From assembly GCA_044507625.1 (NCBI GenBank), contig JBIQJE010000018.1, positions 5,414 to 69,413 of the forward strand: a stretch of 64,000 nucleotides of DNA, given 5' to 3'. Source of the stretch: Hyphomicrobium_A sp044507625 (GTDB lineage Bacteria; Pseudomonadota; Alphaproteobacteria; Rhizobiales; Hyphomicrobiaceae). A model generated the notes under the pieces. That model did not search any database and was not told the DNA's origin. It saw only the letters and a list, made by a program, of their open reading frames with translations. Below are positions 28,945 through 37,020 of the stretch, piece after piece. The translations under genes and the position numbers were made by a program. How positions within the stretch are numbered: position 1 is the first letter of the stretch; each line of letters opens with the position of its first letter.

Positions 28945-29523
28945 TCAACTTGGTCCTCGCCGATCCTTTCTGAGAGCTCGAACGACAGCGCGCCTGAGCG
29001 TGGACCTCGAAACCGAAAGCTTGTTTGCGATATCGCGAACCGATCGCCCGGTGGCTAACAGAGTCCTCCTCGCAGACGCAATCTGATCCGGCGAAAGCTT
29101 TCGGGGACGCCCGAGCGATGCGCCGCGTAACTTGGCCGACGCCATCCCTGCGCGCGTCCGTTCGCTGATGAGTGTCCGCTCAAACTCCGCCAGTGCGCCC
29201 ATAACATGGAAAAGCAACCGCCCGCCCGCAGTCCCTGTGTCGATCGCCTCCGATAGGCTGCGGAAGGCGACGCCGCGCGCTTCCAGTTGCGATATGAGCG
29301 CGATCAGGTGCGAGAGGCTGCGGCCGAGCCGATCAAGCTTCCAGACGACGAGGGTGTCGCCCGGCGTCAAAACCCCGAGCGCCGCGTCCAGTGACGGCCG
29401 GTTCGTCCGCGCGCCCGACGCGTAATCCGTGAAAACCCTTTTGCAGCCGGCACGCTCGAGCGCGTCAAACTGCAGAGCCGGGTTCTGCTCGTCGGTCGAC
29501 ACGCGCGCGTACCCGATCATCAT
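28945..29523 (-). CDS. Serine recombinase / resolvase
   Basis: 192 residues from ATG 29523 (MMIGYARVST). The resolvase catalytic domain shows YARVSTDEQNPALQ with the serine nucleophile, VWKLDRLGRS, and ALAEFERTLISERT before helix E. A C-terminal Hin-like helix-turn-helix follows (SVRDIANKLSVSRSTLRRAV). It is of the Tn3-resolvase/invertase type, about 190 residues. No recombination sites are obvious beside it. It probably came with a transposon now lost or nested in the island. Confidence 0.9.
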   Translation of the reverse strand: MMIGYARVSTDEQNPALQFDALERAGCKRVFTDYASGARTNRPSLDAALGVLTPGDTLVVWKLDRLGRSLSHLIALISQLEARGVAFRSLSEAIDTGTAGGRLLFHVMGALAEFERTLISERTRAGMASAKLRGASLGRPRKLSPDQIASARRTLLATGRSVRDIANKLSVSRSTLRRAVVRALRKDRRGPS

Positions 29524-29766
29524 GCCCTCACAGATCCCCTGACTTGTATCCACGCCCGGTCGAGCCAAACGCGATCGTCAGGGCTGTGCATAAGTATCAA
29601 AAAGGGTCCCTTTTGCTTCAGGCGGACGAGACAAAGTTTCGACTTCGGCAACTCCGGTATTTCCAGCATAACCCGCGCTAACCACGCCACAAGACGGTTT
29701 GCCCATAAATGCACCCTTTATGACCGAGGGGTCCATGCCTTCGTCATTCACCAGGGATGGTCTCAA

Positions 29767-29973
29767 ATGGACGGCTGTCAGAATAATCTGCCTGAATACC
29801 TAACCACCGCGGAAGTTGCTGCGATGCTGAGAATGACCACCAAGTCGCTTGAGGCCATGCGAGCTCGTGGAAAAGGTCCCCGCTATTTCAGGCGAAGCCA
29901 AACAGGCCGAGGCGTAATTTACCGCCTCGCGGACGTAGAGGATTGGCTGATTGGCAACACAAGGAATGGATAG
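29767..29973 (+). CDS. AlpA/excisionase-like helix-turn-helix protein
   Basis: 68 residues with a MerR/AlpA-type winged helix: EYLTTAEVAAMLRMTTKSLEAM, GKGPRYFRR, VIYRLADVEDWL. Such proteins regulate or direct excision of integrative elements. It sits 51 bp before a second protein of the same type. Confidence 0.82.
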   Translation: MDGCQNNLPEYLTTAEVAAMLRMTTKSLEAMRARGKGPRYFRRSQTGRGVIYRLADVEDWLIGNTRNG

Positions 29974-30024
29974 CCCCCTTATACCCCGTTCAGCACCTTA
30001 GTGAAGAAGGGAGCAGCAATCAGG

Positions 30025-30252
30025 ATGCCTTTTCTAAAAGAAGACGAACCAGAGCTCTTATTGGCGAAAGAGGCCGCAGAATACTTGCGATTGTCCGTCC
30101 ACACACTCGCACGTTTCCGAACCCTAGGCGGTGGCCCCGCGTACATTAAAACAGGCCGCTCCCGGAGCAAGATACTCTACCGCCGATCCGCCATCGATTC
30201 ATGGCTTCAGAGCAGGCTGCGTAAATCGACTGCCGAGTATGGGCGACATTGA
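30025..30252 (+). CDS. Second AlpA/excisionase-like helix-turn-helix protein
   Basis: 75 residues from ATG 30025 (a GTG at 30001 would add eight). LLLAKEAAEYLRLSVHTLARFR, GGGPAYIKTG and ILYRRSAIDSWL are the same fold as the preceding protein but clearly divergent in sequence. A GGGAG lies about 10 bp upstream of ATG 30025. Together they form a small regulator pair of the kind that controls integrase expression and excision. Confidence 0.8.
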   Translation: MPFLKEDEPELLLAKEAAEYLRLSVHTLARFRTLGGGPAYIKTGRSRSKILYRRSAIDSWLQSRLRKSTAEYGRH

Positions 30253-30267
30253 CCTATTGCTGACCCG
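30248..30267. repeat. 20-bp direct repeat, copy 1
   Basis: ATTGACCTATTGCTGACCCG occurs here and again, identical, at 30515-30534. Each copy precedes, by 60-90 bp, a minus-strand tRNA-like 3' fragment. The first copy overlaps the stop codon region of the AlpA-like gene. Confidence 0.7.
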
Positions 30268-30325
30268 CGACAATCGTCGCCGCCCTTCACGCCAAAAGGC
30301 TCCGTTTTTCGCGTGAAGATTCAAT

Positions 30326-30373
30326 AGCACGACACTGGATTTGAACCCTGGGGTCATCGGCCGTAAAGGCCGG
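30326..30373 (-). repeat. tRNA-like 3' fragment A
   Basis: On the minus strand this reads like an anticodon arm (GGCC-TTTAC-GGCC) followed by a T-loop GTTCAAATC and an acceptor-like end. There is no matching 5' half or D arm and the T stem is imperfect, so it is not a functional tRNA. Confidence 0.4.
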
Positions 30374-30390
30374 TGACCCAATAGGCATAT

Positions 30391-30436
30391 CCGCGCGTAC
30401 CCGCGCGTACCCGCGCGTACCCGCGCGTACCCGCGC
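30391..30436. repeat. 10-bp tandem repeat (CCGCGCGTAC), 4.6 copies
   Basis: Four perfect copies of CCGCGCGTAC and a partial fifth lie head to tail. Alternating CG/GC with TA steps could form unusual DNA or a protein-binding array. The copies are contiguous without spacers, so it is not a CRISPR. Confidence 0.9.
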
Positions 30437-30468
30437 CAAGAAATGGCCAATTGTGCTTGTAAATCAAT

Positions 30469-30503
30469 GCTCTCGCGGGACTTGAGCCCGGGGCGTGACA
30501 GGG
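30469..30503 (-). repeat. tRNA-like 3' fragment B
   Basis: The minus strand reads CCCTGTCACG, then CCCGGGCTCAAGTCCCG, which resembles the anticodon loop (GTC) and T arm of tRNA-Asp. The acceptor and D arms are missing. Confidence 0.4.
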
Positions 30504-30514
30504 AAAACGCTCTG

Positions 30515-30534
30515 ATTGACCTATTGCTGACCCG
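30515..30534. repeat. 20-bp direct repeat, copy 2
   Basis: Identical to 30248-30267. It is followed about 70 bp later by tRNA-like fragment C. Confidence 0.7.
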
Positions 30535-30602
30535 TCGCCTTTCGACTTACGCCGGTTTCGTAATAAGGTCGTTTTTCTGTGTGGGATTTCAAAGGGATAA
30601 AG

Positions 30603-30652
30603 TGGCGCGAGAGACGGGACTTGAACCCGCGGCCTCCGGCGTGACAGGCCGG
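30603..30652 (-). repeat. tRNA-Asp(GTC)-like 3' fragment C, with CCA
   Basis: The minus strand shows a well-formed anticodon arm CCGGC-CTGTCAC-GCCGG (anticodon GTC), a T arm GCGGG-TTCAAGT-CCCGT, acceptor 3' side CTCTCGC, a G and an encoded CCA. A 5' acceptor strand GCGAGAG and a D arm are not found next to it. The fragment length (about 50 nt) is what integration at a tRNA 3' end leaves behind. Confidence 0.6.
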
Positions 30653-31137
30653 ACTTCAAACCCGAGCAGCCCCGGCCATAGCCGAGCGGCACGGAAAGAT
30701 GACTTTCCCCGCAAGGTCACCATTTTCTACCTCATCCCCTGCGACGTGTCGACTCCAATGTCTCGACAACACGTCGGGTATCACTCGGACGTACAAGCCT
30801 TCCATCGCCTCCTACGCACCTCCTATGGCGGAGGGCCTCCAATGGTGTCCTTTGTAGTCCCGTTATTGCCGCCACTTGCTCATTCGTTGAAAGGCAATCC
30901 GAATCACTATTCGGTTTTTTTCATTTTTCTCTCCCTCTCACAGCTCGTAAGTGCATACGCACACACCTCCCAATGATCGGCAATACCAAACGTGTTTCCT
31001 GCTCATCTGGCTGATTAATAAGACGTCGCAATTCAGGGTTTGCTGCAGGTATTGAGAGGGGCTAGGGGAGCTGCGGGGGATTGAGGGGGTTTGAGCGGGA
31101 GATAACTTTGACGCATCACATTTGTGTTACGCGTTGT

Positions 31138-31166
31138 TTCAATTGGCGTGACTATACGCAATTGAA
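31138..31166. promoter_or_regulatory. Imperfect dyad, possible operator
   Basis: TTCAATTGGCG and CGCAATTGAA form 10-bp inverted arms (one extra base on the left) around an 8-bp centre. It lies about 390 bp upstream of the excisionase/integrase pair. It could be an operator or an accessory site for the excisionase-like proteins. Confidence 0.35.
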
Positions 31167-31550
31167 CGTGTCGCGTTCCCTCCTACGCCTGCGACCTACC
31201 GCCAATGATCGCGACAATCTCGGCTTAAAAGCTGAGGGCGGCTTCCCCTGACGAATGACCCTCGGAAGCTGCGCTTCAGAGTGCCGGGTGGGTCAGTTTC
31301 ACACTGCCGATACAGCGCAGCACCAACGGCGCTCCTGGCCTCTCGTCGACCATGCCCGCCTTTCTGACCGGGGGACAGAAAGGGGCTGAGGGGGATTGAG
31401 GATAATACGTTGGTGAATTGATCTTTCCCGGCAAATCTCGCGCGAAATGAAACGCGTCGAGGTCGCTGCAATGTTGCGTTCCAGAGGGAAAGAAGGCGGG
31501 GGCTCGCGGGCGAATTTTGGTTCGCTCGAGAGAAGAGGAGGGGCGCACTG

Positions 31551-31814
31551 ATGAGCCACCGACAGCACCCGATCCCTCGGCAGGACGCCCCGTCACGCCA
31601 TTGGCCACGCCTCATGCGTGCAGCGACGGCCGCCGAGTACACAGACGAAAAATCCGTTCAATCATTCCTGCGTCGCGCAGGATCCATCTACCCCAAGCCC
31701 ATCATTGTCCCCGGAAGAGGTCGCGTATGGACAAAGGAAGGCCTCGACGAAGCAATCGACCGCCTGAGCAAAGTGCTGAGCGGAACGAGCGCCAACCTCG
31801 CCGACGACTTGTGA
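31551..31814 (+). CDS. Excisionase-like protein upstream of the integrase
   Basis: 87 residues, with a strong GAGGAGGGG ribosome site. MRAATAAEYTDEKSVQSFLRR, GSIYPKPIIVPGRGRVW and TKEGLDEAIDRL form the helix-turn-helix plus wing of small excisionase/AlpA proteins in Rhizobiales elements. Its stop overlaps the GTG proposed as integrase start (GTGA), so the two are translationally coupled. Confidence 0.7.
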   Translation: MSHRQHPIPRQDAPSRHWPRLMRAATAAEYTDEKSVQSFLRRAGSIYPKPIIVPGRGRVWTKEGLDEAIDRLSKVLSGTSANLADDL

Positions 31815-33064
31815 AGGGCTGGCCCCGCTACATGATCGAACGCCGTCTCGCGAACGGGGAGATCGCATACTATTGGCGGCCACACCGAAGGATCATCCAG
31901 GCCGGCTTCACTCTGCATGCCGAACCGCTCGGCACCGACATTGGACAAGCCATCGCCCGCGCACATGATCTCAATCGTCATCTCGACGCGTGGAGGATAG
32001 AACGCGGTTGTGTCAGAACCCTCGACCTGCAGCCAGGCTTCGGCACGCTCGAATGGCTCTTTGAGCGCTACAAGCAGCCTGACTGCCTCGCCGGGAAGCG
32101 CGTCTCGGCGCGATCACGCCCGGACTACATCCGCGCCTTCAAGCTCATCTGCGAGCTGACCCGCAAGTCCGGCGGTGACGTCGGCGGCGCTCCGGTGAAG
32201 GCCATCGACGCGCGCGCCGCCGACAAGATCTACGAGCGATTGAAGGTTGGCCCCCGCGGGCCCCGACTGCGCCAAGCAAACGTCTGCATCATCCGTGCAG
32301 CACGCGCATGGGATGTCGTCGCTCGACTTCACCCGAAGGACGTACCGCTCCAAAATCCCTTCCGCGGCGTCGAACTCACGCACGGCAAAGGCAAACGGCC
32401 AGCCGCCACGCGTGAGGACGCCTATGCGCTGCATCAGGCCCTCGTCGACGCAGGTGAAATCCACCTTGCCGTCGTGCCCCTCGTTTGCTTCGAGTGGCTG
32501 CAGCGGCCCGAGAACGTCATCGCCGGCCACCTCACCTGGCTCGACTACAAGCCCGCCAGCAAGCCCAACTCCGTGCGCATCGAGCATCACAAGACCGGCG
32601 CGCTCGTTTGGATGCCATTGTCCGACGCCGACGGTCCGTTCTTCCCTCAGCTGATCAACTACCTCGATGGGCTGAAGCGCCTCGGCACTCCCGTCGTACT
32701 CATGTCGCCAGAAAGGCGACGCAAGGGCCGCGTGTTCGATCCTCGCCCCTTCCTCATGCGCGAAGCCCGCAAGCGCGTGCGCCAGGCAGCCGACACCGCC
32801 GGATTGCCCTCATGGCTGACGCTCGACGCATGCCGCCACGGCGGCATGACGGAGCTGGCCGATTCCGACCTCACCGAAGAGCAGGAGATGTCGCTGTCGG
32901 GTCATACGACGCCCGATGCCAAGCGCCGTTATGTGAAGCGCACGGACGCCCAGCGCCTGACCGCCGCACGCAAGCGGCGCGCGTGGGTGCAAGAACAAAA
33001 AATGCACGAGAGTGGCAATGAAACGGCTTCGAAGAGTAGCAATGGAACATCTGTTCCAGACTAA
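31811..33064 (+). CDS. Tyrosine integrase of the tRNA-Arg island
   Basis: 417 residues from GTG 31811; an ATG at 31727 would add 28 residues that overlap the excisionase-like gene out of frame. An N-terminal arm-type and core-binding region (RYMIERRLANGEIAYYWRP) is followed by the catalytic domain: LQRPENVIAGHLTW (first arginine), EHHKTG (lysine), DACRHGGMTEL (second arginine) and SGHTTPDAKRRYVKRT (histidine and tyrosine nucleophile). The gene ends 14 bp from the tRNA-Arg 3' end, as expected for an enzyme that integrates there. It should recombine the 48-bp repeat. Confidence 0.88.
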   Translation: MKGWPRYMIERRLANGEIAYYWRPHRRIIQAGFTLHAEPLGTDIGQAIARAHDLNRHLDAWRIERGCVRTLDLQPGFGTLEWLFERYKQPDCLAGKRVSARSRPDYIRAFKLICELTRKSGGDVGGAPVKAIDARAADKIYERLKVGPRGPRLRQANVCIIRAARAWDVVARLHPKDVPLQNPFRGVELTHGKGKRPAATREDAYALHQALVDAGEIHLAVVPLVCFEWLQRPENVIAGHLTWLDYKPASKPNSVRIEHHKTGALVWMPLSDADGPFFPQLINYLDGLKRLGTPVVLMSPERRRKGRVFDPRPFLMREARKRVRQAADTAGLPSWLTLDACRHGGMTELADSDLTEEQEMSLSGHTTPDAKRRYVKRTDAQRLTAARKRRAWVQEQKMHESGNETASKSSNGTSVPD

Positions 33065-33078
33065 CCGGCTGAAACTGC

Positions 33079-33126
33079 TGGCGATCCCGGCAGGGCTCGA
33101 ACCTGCGACCCTCTGCTTAGAAGGCA
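33079..33126 (-). repeat. Right attachment site inside tRNA-Arg
   Basis: The 3' 48 bp of the tRNA gene, repeated at 1393-1440 with two adjacent differences. The identity covers CCA, acceptor 3' strand, T arm, variable loop and part of the anticodon arm. The crossover should lie within it. Confidence 0.85.
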
Positions 33127-33155
33127 GATGCTCTATCCAGCTGAGCTACGGGACC
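33079..33155 (-). tRNA. tRNA-Arg (anticodon TCT)
   Basis: 77 nt. The acceptor 5' strand GGTCCCG pairs with CGGGATC before G-CCA, with one G-T pair. The D arm is GCTCAGCTGGATAGAGC, the anticodon arm is TCTGC-CTTCTAA-GCAGA, and the T arm is CAGGTTCGAACCCTG. CCA is encoded. It reads AGA codons. It is intact despite the island because the element supplied the 3' end. Confidence 0.95.
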
Positions 33156-33491
33156 TCGCCGCCGTCGAAGACGGGCCAAAGGGTAAATACCCTTCCGCTG
33201 CCCAGTCTCTATACGGACTCGCTTCCCGGAATGTGAAGTAAATTCACGCTCCGCGAACCGACCTGACGGCAAATAACCCGTTCGGTAGCCAAAGAAAAGG
33301 CGCGCCCGGCATCAAAGCCGTTCTAGATGCGCTTCGCCACAGCGGGTGCAGGCTTCTGGACGAGCGCGTGCCGACAACACGCCGCTTCGGCAGGCGCCTT
33401 CCGCTCAAGAGGCGTAGCGATCCTTCACGCCCGGGCGAGACACTGCACCTCGGGATGCTTCGACTTCCAGCTTCGCGTCCGCTCGCATGGG
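33156..33491. other. Upstream region of tRNA-Arg; no other gene seen
   Basis: It holds the tRNA promoter (minus strand) and the 3' side of the methyltransferase gene. No supported reading frame is present. Confidence 0.5.
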
Positions 33492-34310
33492 TCAGCTCCT
33501 CTTGCGTGCAATGAGCGAGATGGCGCTGAGGTGCGAGCGATATTTGTGGAACGTACGGCGCATCGTGCCGACGCGGCGCCGGGCTTCGCGGTCCGTCATC
33601 GCGTTGCCGAGGAACTTCAACGCGCCCCACAGGCCTTCGTCCGCAATGAGGCGCGCAGGCCGCAGAAGGTTCATCGGCGAGAGCCGCGTGCGCTCCACGT
33701 CGAACCCGGCGCCTTCGAGAAGCTGCCGCCACTCTTCCGGTGTCAGCGGCCGCGCACCAATGTGGATCGATGTCGACAGCGCATTCTCGATGTCCTGCTT
33801 GATCTCCGGACGCACGTTGTCGGGCACGATGGCCAGTTCGTGGATTGCATAACATCCGCCCGGGCGCAGCACCCGGTGGGCCTCTTGCACGATGCGCTGC
33901 TTGTGCTCTGCTGGGTTCATCGACAGCATGGCCTCTCCTATGACGACACTGGCGCTATCGGACGGCAGCCCGGTTTCGTCGGCGGGTCCGACCCTGACCG
34001 AAACCGCCGTCTGCGACGGCAAGCGGTGCGCGGTCCAGGCGGCGGCCGTCGCGTCACGCTCGACTCCGACGTAGGACCGCGGCTTTCTTTGCAGGACGAG
34101 GCGGCTCGTGACGCCAAGGCCAGGCGCAAGCTCGACGACGTCGTCGGCCTTGCCGATATCGAGATCATCGAGCAGCGCACGCGTCATCGCGAGGCCGCCG
34201 GGCCGCAACACGCGCTTGCCGAGCCGCGCGAGAAGCCAGTGACCGGGCATCTTCTCGGCTTTGAGACCGTGGCCAGGGAGCTCATTCCTTGCCCGTTCCG
34301 CCTGTATCAT
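33492..34310 (-). CDS. SAM-dependent methyltransferase
   Basis: 272 residues. Class I fold: VVELAPGLGVTSRLVL (motif I), YVGVERDATA (acidic end of strand 2), SDSASVVIGEAMLSM (motif II region) and EAHRVLRPGGCYAIHELA (motif III). The C-terminal part, with PLTPEEWRQLLEGAGFDV, is typical of small-molecule or lipid methyltransferases. AGAAAGG lies 8 bp before the ATG. The downstream neighbour is the tRNA; upstream is a TonB receptor in the same direction, 64 bp away. The substrate is unknown. Confidence 0.87.
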   Translation of the reverse strand: MIQAERARNELPGHGLKAEKMPGHWLLARLGKRVLRPGGLAMTRALLDDLDIGKADDVVELAPGLGVTSRLVLQRKPRSYVGVERDATAAAWTAHRLPSQTAVSVRVGPADETGLPSDSASVVIGEAMLSMNPAEHKQRIVQEAHRVLRPGGCYAIHELAIVPDNVRPEIKQDIENALSTSIHIGARPLTPEEWRQLLEGAGFDVERTRLSPMNLLRPARLIADEGLWGALKFLGNAMTDREARRRVGTMRRTFHKYRSHLSAISLIARKRS

Positions 34311-34374
34311 CGTCTGCGCCTTTCTCTTGCAACGCTCGAAGGAGCGCCCGCTTTGCAGCGTGCTCTCCGGAGCC

Positions 34375-36831
34375 TTAGTAATTTCCTTTCACGCCCACGA
34401 TGAACGCGCGGCCATCGCCCGGAAGAAACGCGGCCTGGCCGGCCGTCGCCGTGTCCACGATGAGCGTCGATGAGGCGTATTTCTCGTCGAAGATGTTGCG
34501 CACTTCGCCGTAGAGCGAAATCGTGCGGTCGAGTTCGTAGCTCGCGCGCGCATCGACGGTGACGAACGACTTGTTGAATAGCGTGTTGGCGTTGTCGACC
34601 GGCGTCTCGCCAGGCAGCCAGTTCACTTCCGTTTCGACGAAGAGCCGCGAATTGACCGTGTAGCGCAAGGCCGCGTTGACGATATGCGGAGGAGCGCCGG
34701 CGAGCCTGTTGTTGCCGTGCACAGGATCGTCATCGAAGCGGAAATCCTGGAAGGTGTACGCGATGCGCGCCCCGATATTTCTGCTGAGCTGCGCAGCTAT
34801 GCCAAGCTCGATACCGAAGTGGCGCGTTCTGTCGGCGTTGACCGCACCCAGCGACACGCCGGAAGAATCACGCAAGTTGAGCAGCTCGTTCTCGACCCAC
34901 GAATAGTAGGTAACCGCCTCCCAGCTGATTGCGCCCCGCTGGCCCCGCCATCCGCCTTCGAGTGTGGTCGCGGTCTGCGCATCGAGGTCCGGTGTGGCGA
35001 ACGCATACTGCGGTACCGGCTGCGGCGGCTGTCCCTTTGGCGACGGATATCCAGGGCTGAAGAAGGGCGTGCCGTTGATCGTCGCGAGAAGATCATCGTG
35101 CGTCGGCGGCTCGAAGCTGCGGCTCACCGCACCGAAGAGGGTGTTGTTCGGCGCAAGATCGTAGAGCAGGCCCAGGCTCGGGCTCCACCCCGTATAGCTC
35201 CGCGTATAGCTCGTGTTCTGGGGCAGCGCGAAGAACTGCTGCAATGTGCCCTGCAGCGGATGGAAGCCGGCGCCCGGGCGATGGCCAGCACCAAAGTGGT
35301 CGGTGTTGCCGCGTGTCGCATACGCGTAGGCGAGGGCGGGGCTTAGGGTGAACCCATGCCCGAGAGGGACATTGAGGCCGACGTTCAGCGATAGCGTGGT
35401 GGCATCGAGTTCGCTGTCACCGAACTTGGCACCCTGGTTGCCCGCGATATTGAGAAAATTCTCCCGGTCGGCCGAGCCAACGATGTATTGGGCGGTGGCC
35501 TCGAACAGCGGCAGCGGCGCTGAAGCGTCGGGGCTGTAGGCGTAGCGCACCACGCTCGTAAAGTCGCCGCCCTCGGTGGTGCGGACACCGCCGGAAATGG
35601 GAAAGCGGAACATGTCGTCAGTGTACGCGTAGCCGACGGCGACGTCGACGAGATGCGCGCCATAGCTGGCCGAGGTCCGCGAGCCGATACGGAATTGCTC
35701 CGTCTCACGCCGCGGCCGGTCGCGCTGCACGTCGGGCCCTGGATTGAGCACCGTCGGCGGGTTTCCGGGGATGACGGTTGGTCCGCCATAAACCTGTTTG
35801 GGGTTCTGCTCGAGCAACGTCCAAGGCAGGGGCCCGGCGACATCGAATCCGAGATCGGTGTAGCCGAGAAAGATGCGGGTCGCGATGTGCTCATCGACCT
35901 TCGCGCCGGCATTGATATTGAGGTTTGTGCGCTCGGAGCTGTTGTAGTCACGGAAGCCGTCACGCTCGCTGTAGCTGATCTGCGCGCTACCATCGATGTC
36001 ACCCTGGCGCGCGCCCGCCTGCGCGGTCGCCGTGATCTGCCCGAAGCTTCCCGCTTCGAGTGTGGCTGAGCCTCCCGGCGCCGATGAGCCGGTGGGCGAG
36101 GTAAAGTTGATAGCGCCGCCGAGAACCGTAGCGCCAAGCCGGTTCGCCGCGTATCCGCGATAGACCTCCATGAACGCGGCCTGGCGTGGATCGGCGAGAC
36201 CGACGACGTACGAGCCGTCTGCGCGATTGAGCGGAAGCCCGTCCTGCAGAACCAGAATGCCCCTCTCGACCGGATTCTGTTGCAGGCCGGAGCCGCGAAT
36301 CTGGATGCGCGGCTGGTCGTTGCCGCCGAAGAAGTTCTGAACGATGACGCCCGGAACGATCTTTAGCGAGTCGCCAACGGTCACATTCGCCCGCCCCACG
36401 AGCTGCTCCTCGCCGACGACCGCGGTGCCTCCCGCAATGGCGCCGAGCCGCCTGCGGGCGACCGCTTCGCCCGTTTGCGCTTCGGCAGGTCGCGTTTCTG
36501 CGAGAGAAGCCGGTGCAGATGTCAAAGCGGTTGCAGCGGCTGCTGCGGAGCTGGCGCCCGCAGACTTTTTCTTCTTCTGGGGCGCCGGAGCAGCGTCGAC
36601 AACCATGGGCGGCAGCACGACCTCCGCGCCCGGAGCCGCAGACTGCGCGATGGCATGGGATGGAACAACGCACGCCGCCGCCAGCGCGCCGAGAAGGTAA
36701 GCGAGATACGGTGTTGTGGAGCCGACATCCTTACCGGTCCGTCGCTGCGTCCGGCAGCCAGAACCGGCAGCGGCTACATCAAGACCTTTGCGGCAGCACG
36801 CACTTGAACCAACACCAGCACTTCGCATCAC
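34375..36831 (-). CDS. TonB-dependent receptor, FecA-like
   Basis: 818 codons. The in-frame ATG at 36831 gives a long charged N terminus before the signal sequence (YLAYLLGALAAACVVPSHAIAQS), so the true start is uncertain. TonB box PPMVVDAAP; plug motifs IVPGVIVQNFFGGNDQPRIQ, GILVLQDGLPLNRADG and VYRGYAANRLGATVLGGAINF; the barrel ends in VKGNY. The AraC/PchR-type regulator is immediately upstream, a common pair for siderophore uptake. I see no clear riboswitch in the leader. Confidence 0.86.
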   Translation of the reverse strand: MMRSAGVGSSACCRKGLDVAAAGSGCRTQRRTGKDVGSTTPYLAYLLGALAAACVVPSHAIAQSAAPGAEVVLPPMVVDAAPAPQKKKKSAGASSAAAAATALTSAPASLAETRPAEAQTGEAVARRRLGAIAGGTAVVGEEQLVGRANVTVGDSLKIVPGVIVQNFFGGNDQPRIQIRGSGLQQNPVERGILVLQDGLPLNRADGSYVVGLADPRQAAFMEVYRGYAANRLGATVLGGAINFTSPTGSSAPGGSATLEAGSFGQITATAQAGARQGDIDGSAQISYSERDGFRDYNSSERTNLNINAGAKVDEHIATRIFLGYTDLGFDVAGPLPWTLLEQNPKQVYGGPTVIPGNPPTVLNPGPDVQRDRPRRETEQFRIGSRTSASYGAHLVDVAVGYAYTDDMFRFPISGGVRTTEGGDFTSVVRYAYSPDASAPLPLFEATAQYIVGSADRENFLNIAGNQGAKFGDSELDATTLSLNVGLNVPLGHGFTLSPALAYAYATRGNTDHFGAGHRPGAGFHPLQGTLQQFFALPQNTSYTRSYTGWSPSLGLLYDLAPNNTLFGAVSRSFEPPTHDDLLATINGTPFFSPGYPSPKGQPPQPVPQYAFATPDLDAQTATTLEGGWRGQRGAISWEAVTYYSWVENELLNLRDSSGVSLGAVNADRTRHFGIELGIAAQLSRNIGARIAYTFQDFRFDDDPVHGNNRLAGAPPHIVNAALRYTVNSRLFVETEVNWLPGETPVDNANTLFNKSFVTVDARASYELDRTISLYGEVRNIFDEKYASSTLIVDTATAGQAAFLPGDGRAFIVGVKGNY

Positions 36832-37020
36832 TCATTCCCCTACGCAAATACGCCGTCGGACGACAGCAAGGGACGACGCAGGAGCTGTGCAATCCCGCGA
36901 CCGTTACCTTGCTTTGGTGCAGTTAAAGCTGGCGGCGCGCGGGAAGCGCCTCCATGCGGCAGCGATGATGCTCAAATCGGGAGAATATTTCGCGCTGCGA
37001 CCGCGGAGCCCGATATCCGC

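Larger units (their letters stand above)
30253..31550. other. Gene-poor recombination region
   Basis: About 1.3 kb without a convincing protein gene. It contains the 20-bp repeat pair, three tRNA-like fragments, a 10-bp tandem repeat, G-rich stretches that share GGGGGATTGAGG (about 31076 and 31391), and a dyad at 31138-31166. The composition is less GC-rich than the flanks around 30880-31030. It resembles the attachment and regulatory end of an integrative element. Confidence 0.6.
1393..33126. mobile_element. Genomic island integrated at tRNA-Arg(TCT)
   Basis: The bounds are a 48-bp direct repeat (1393-1440 and 33079-33126, 46 of 48 identical) that is the 3' end of tRNA-Arg including CCA. 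The intact tRNA gene is on the right, a tyrosine integrase with an excisionase-like gene lies directly against its 3' end, and the orphan tRNA fragment is at the left end. This is the standard layout of an integrative element. Cargo includes metal-uptake receptors, several anti-phage candidates, and further recombinases at 6746-7384 and 28945-29523, so it probably grew by nested insertions. No conjugation (relaxase or type IV secretion) genes are visible, so it would need help to move between cells. Confidence 0.82.

Noticed and set aside
30391..30436. CRISPR-like array
   Set aside because: Units are 10 bp and contiguous with no spacers, and no cas genes are present.
33244..33855. 203-codon minus-strand reading frame
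   Set aside because: It overlaps the methyltransferase in another frame and its translation is Arg/Pro-rich with no family signature.
36717..36935. Possible cobalamin riboswitch in the leader of the TonB receptor (plus-strand GAGCTGTGCAATCCCGCGACCG looks similar to the B12 core)
   Set aside because: The similarity is on the strand opposite to the gene and the other conserved B12-box elements are absent.
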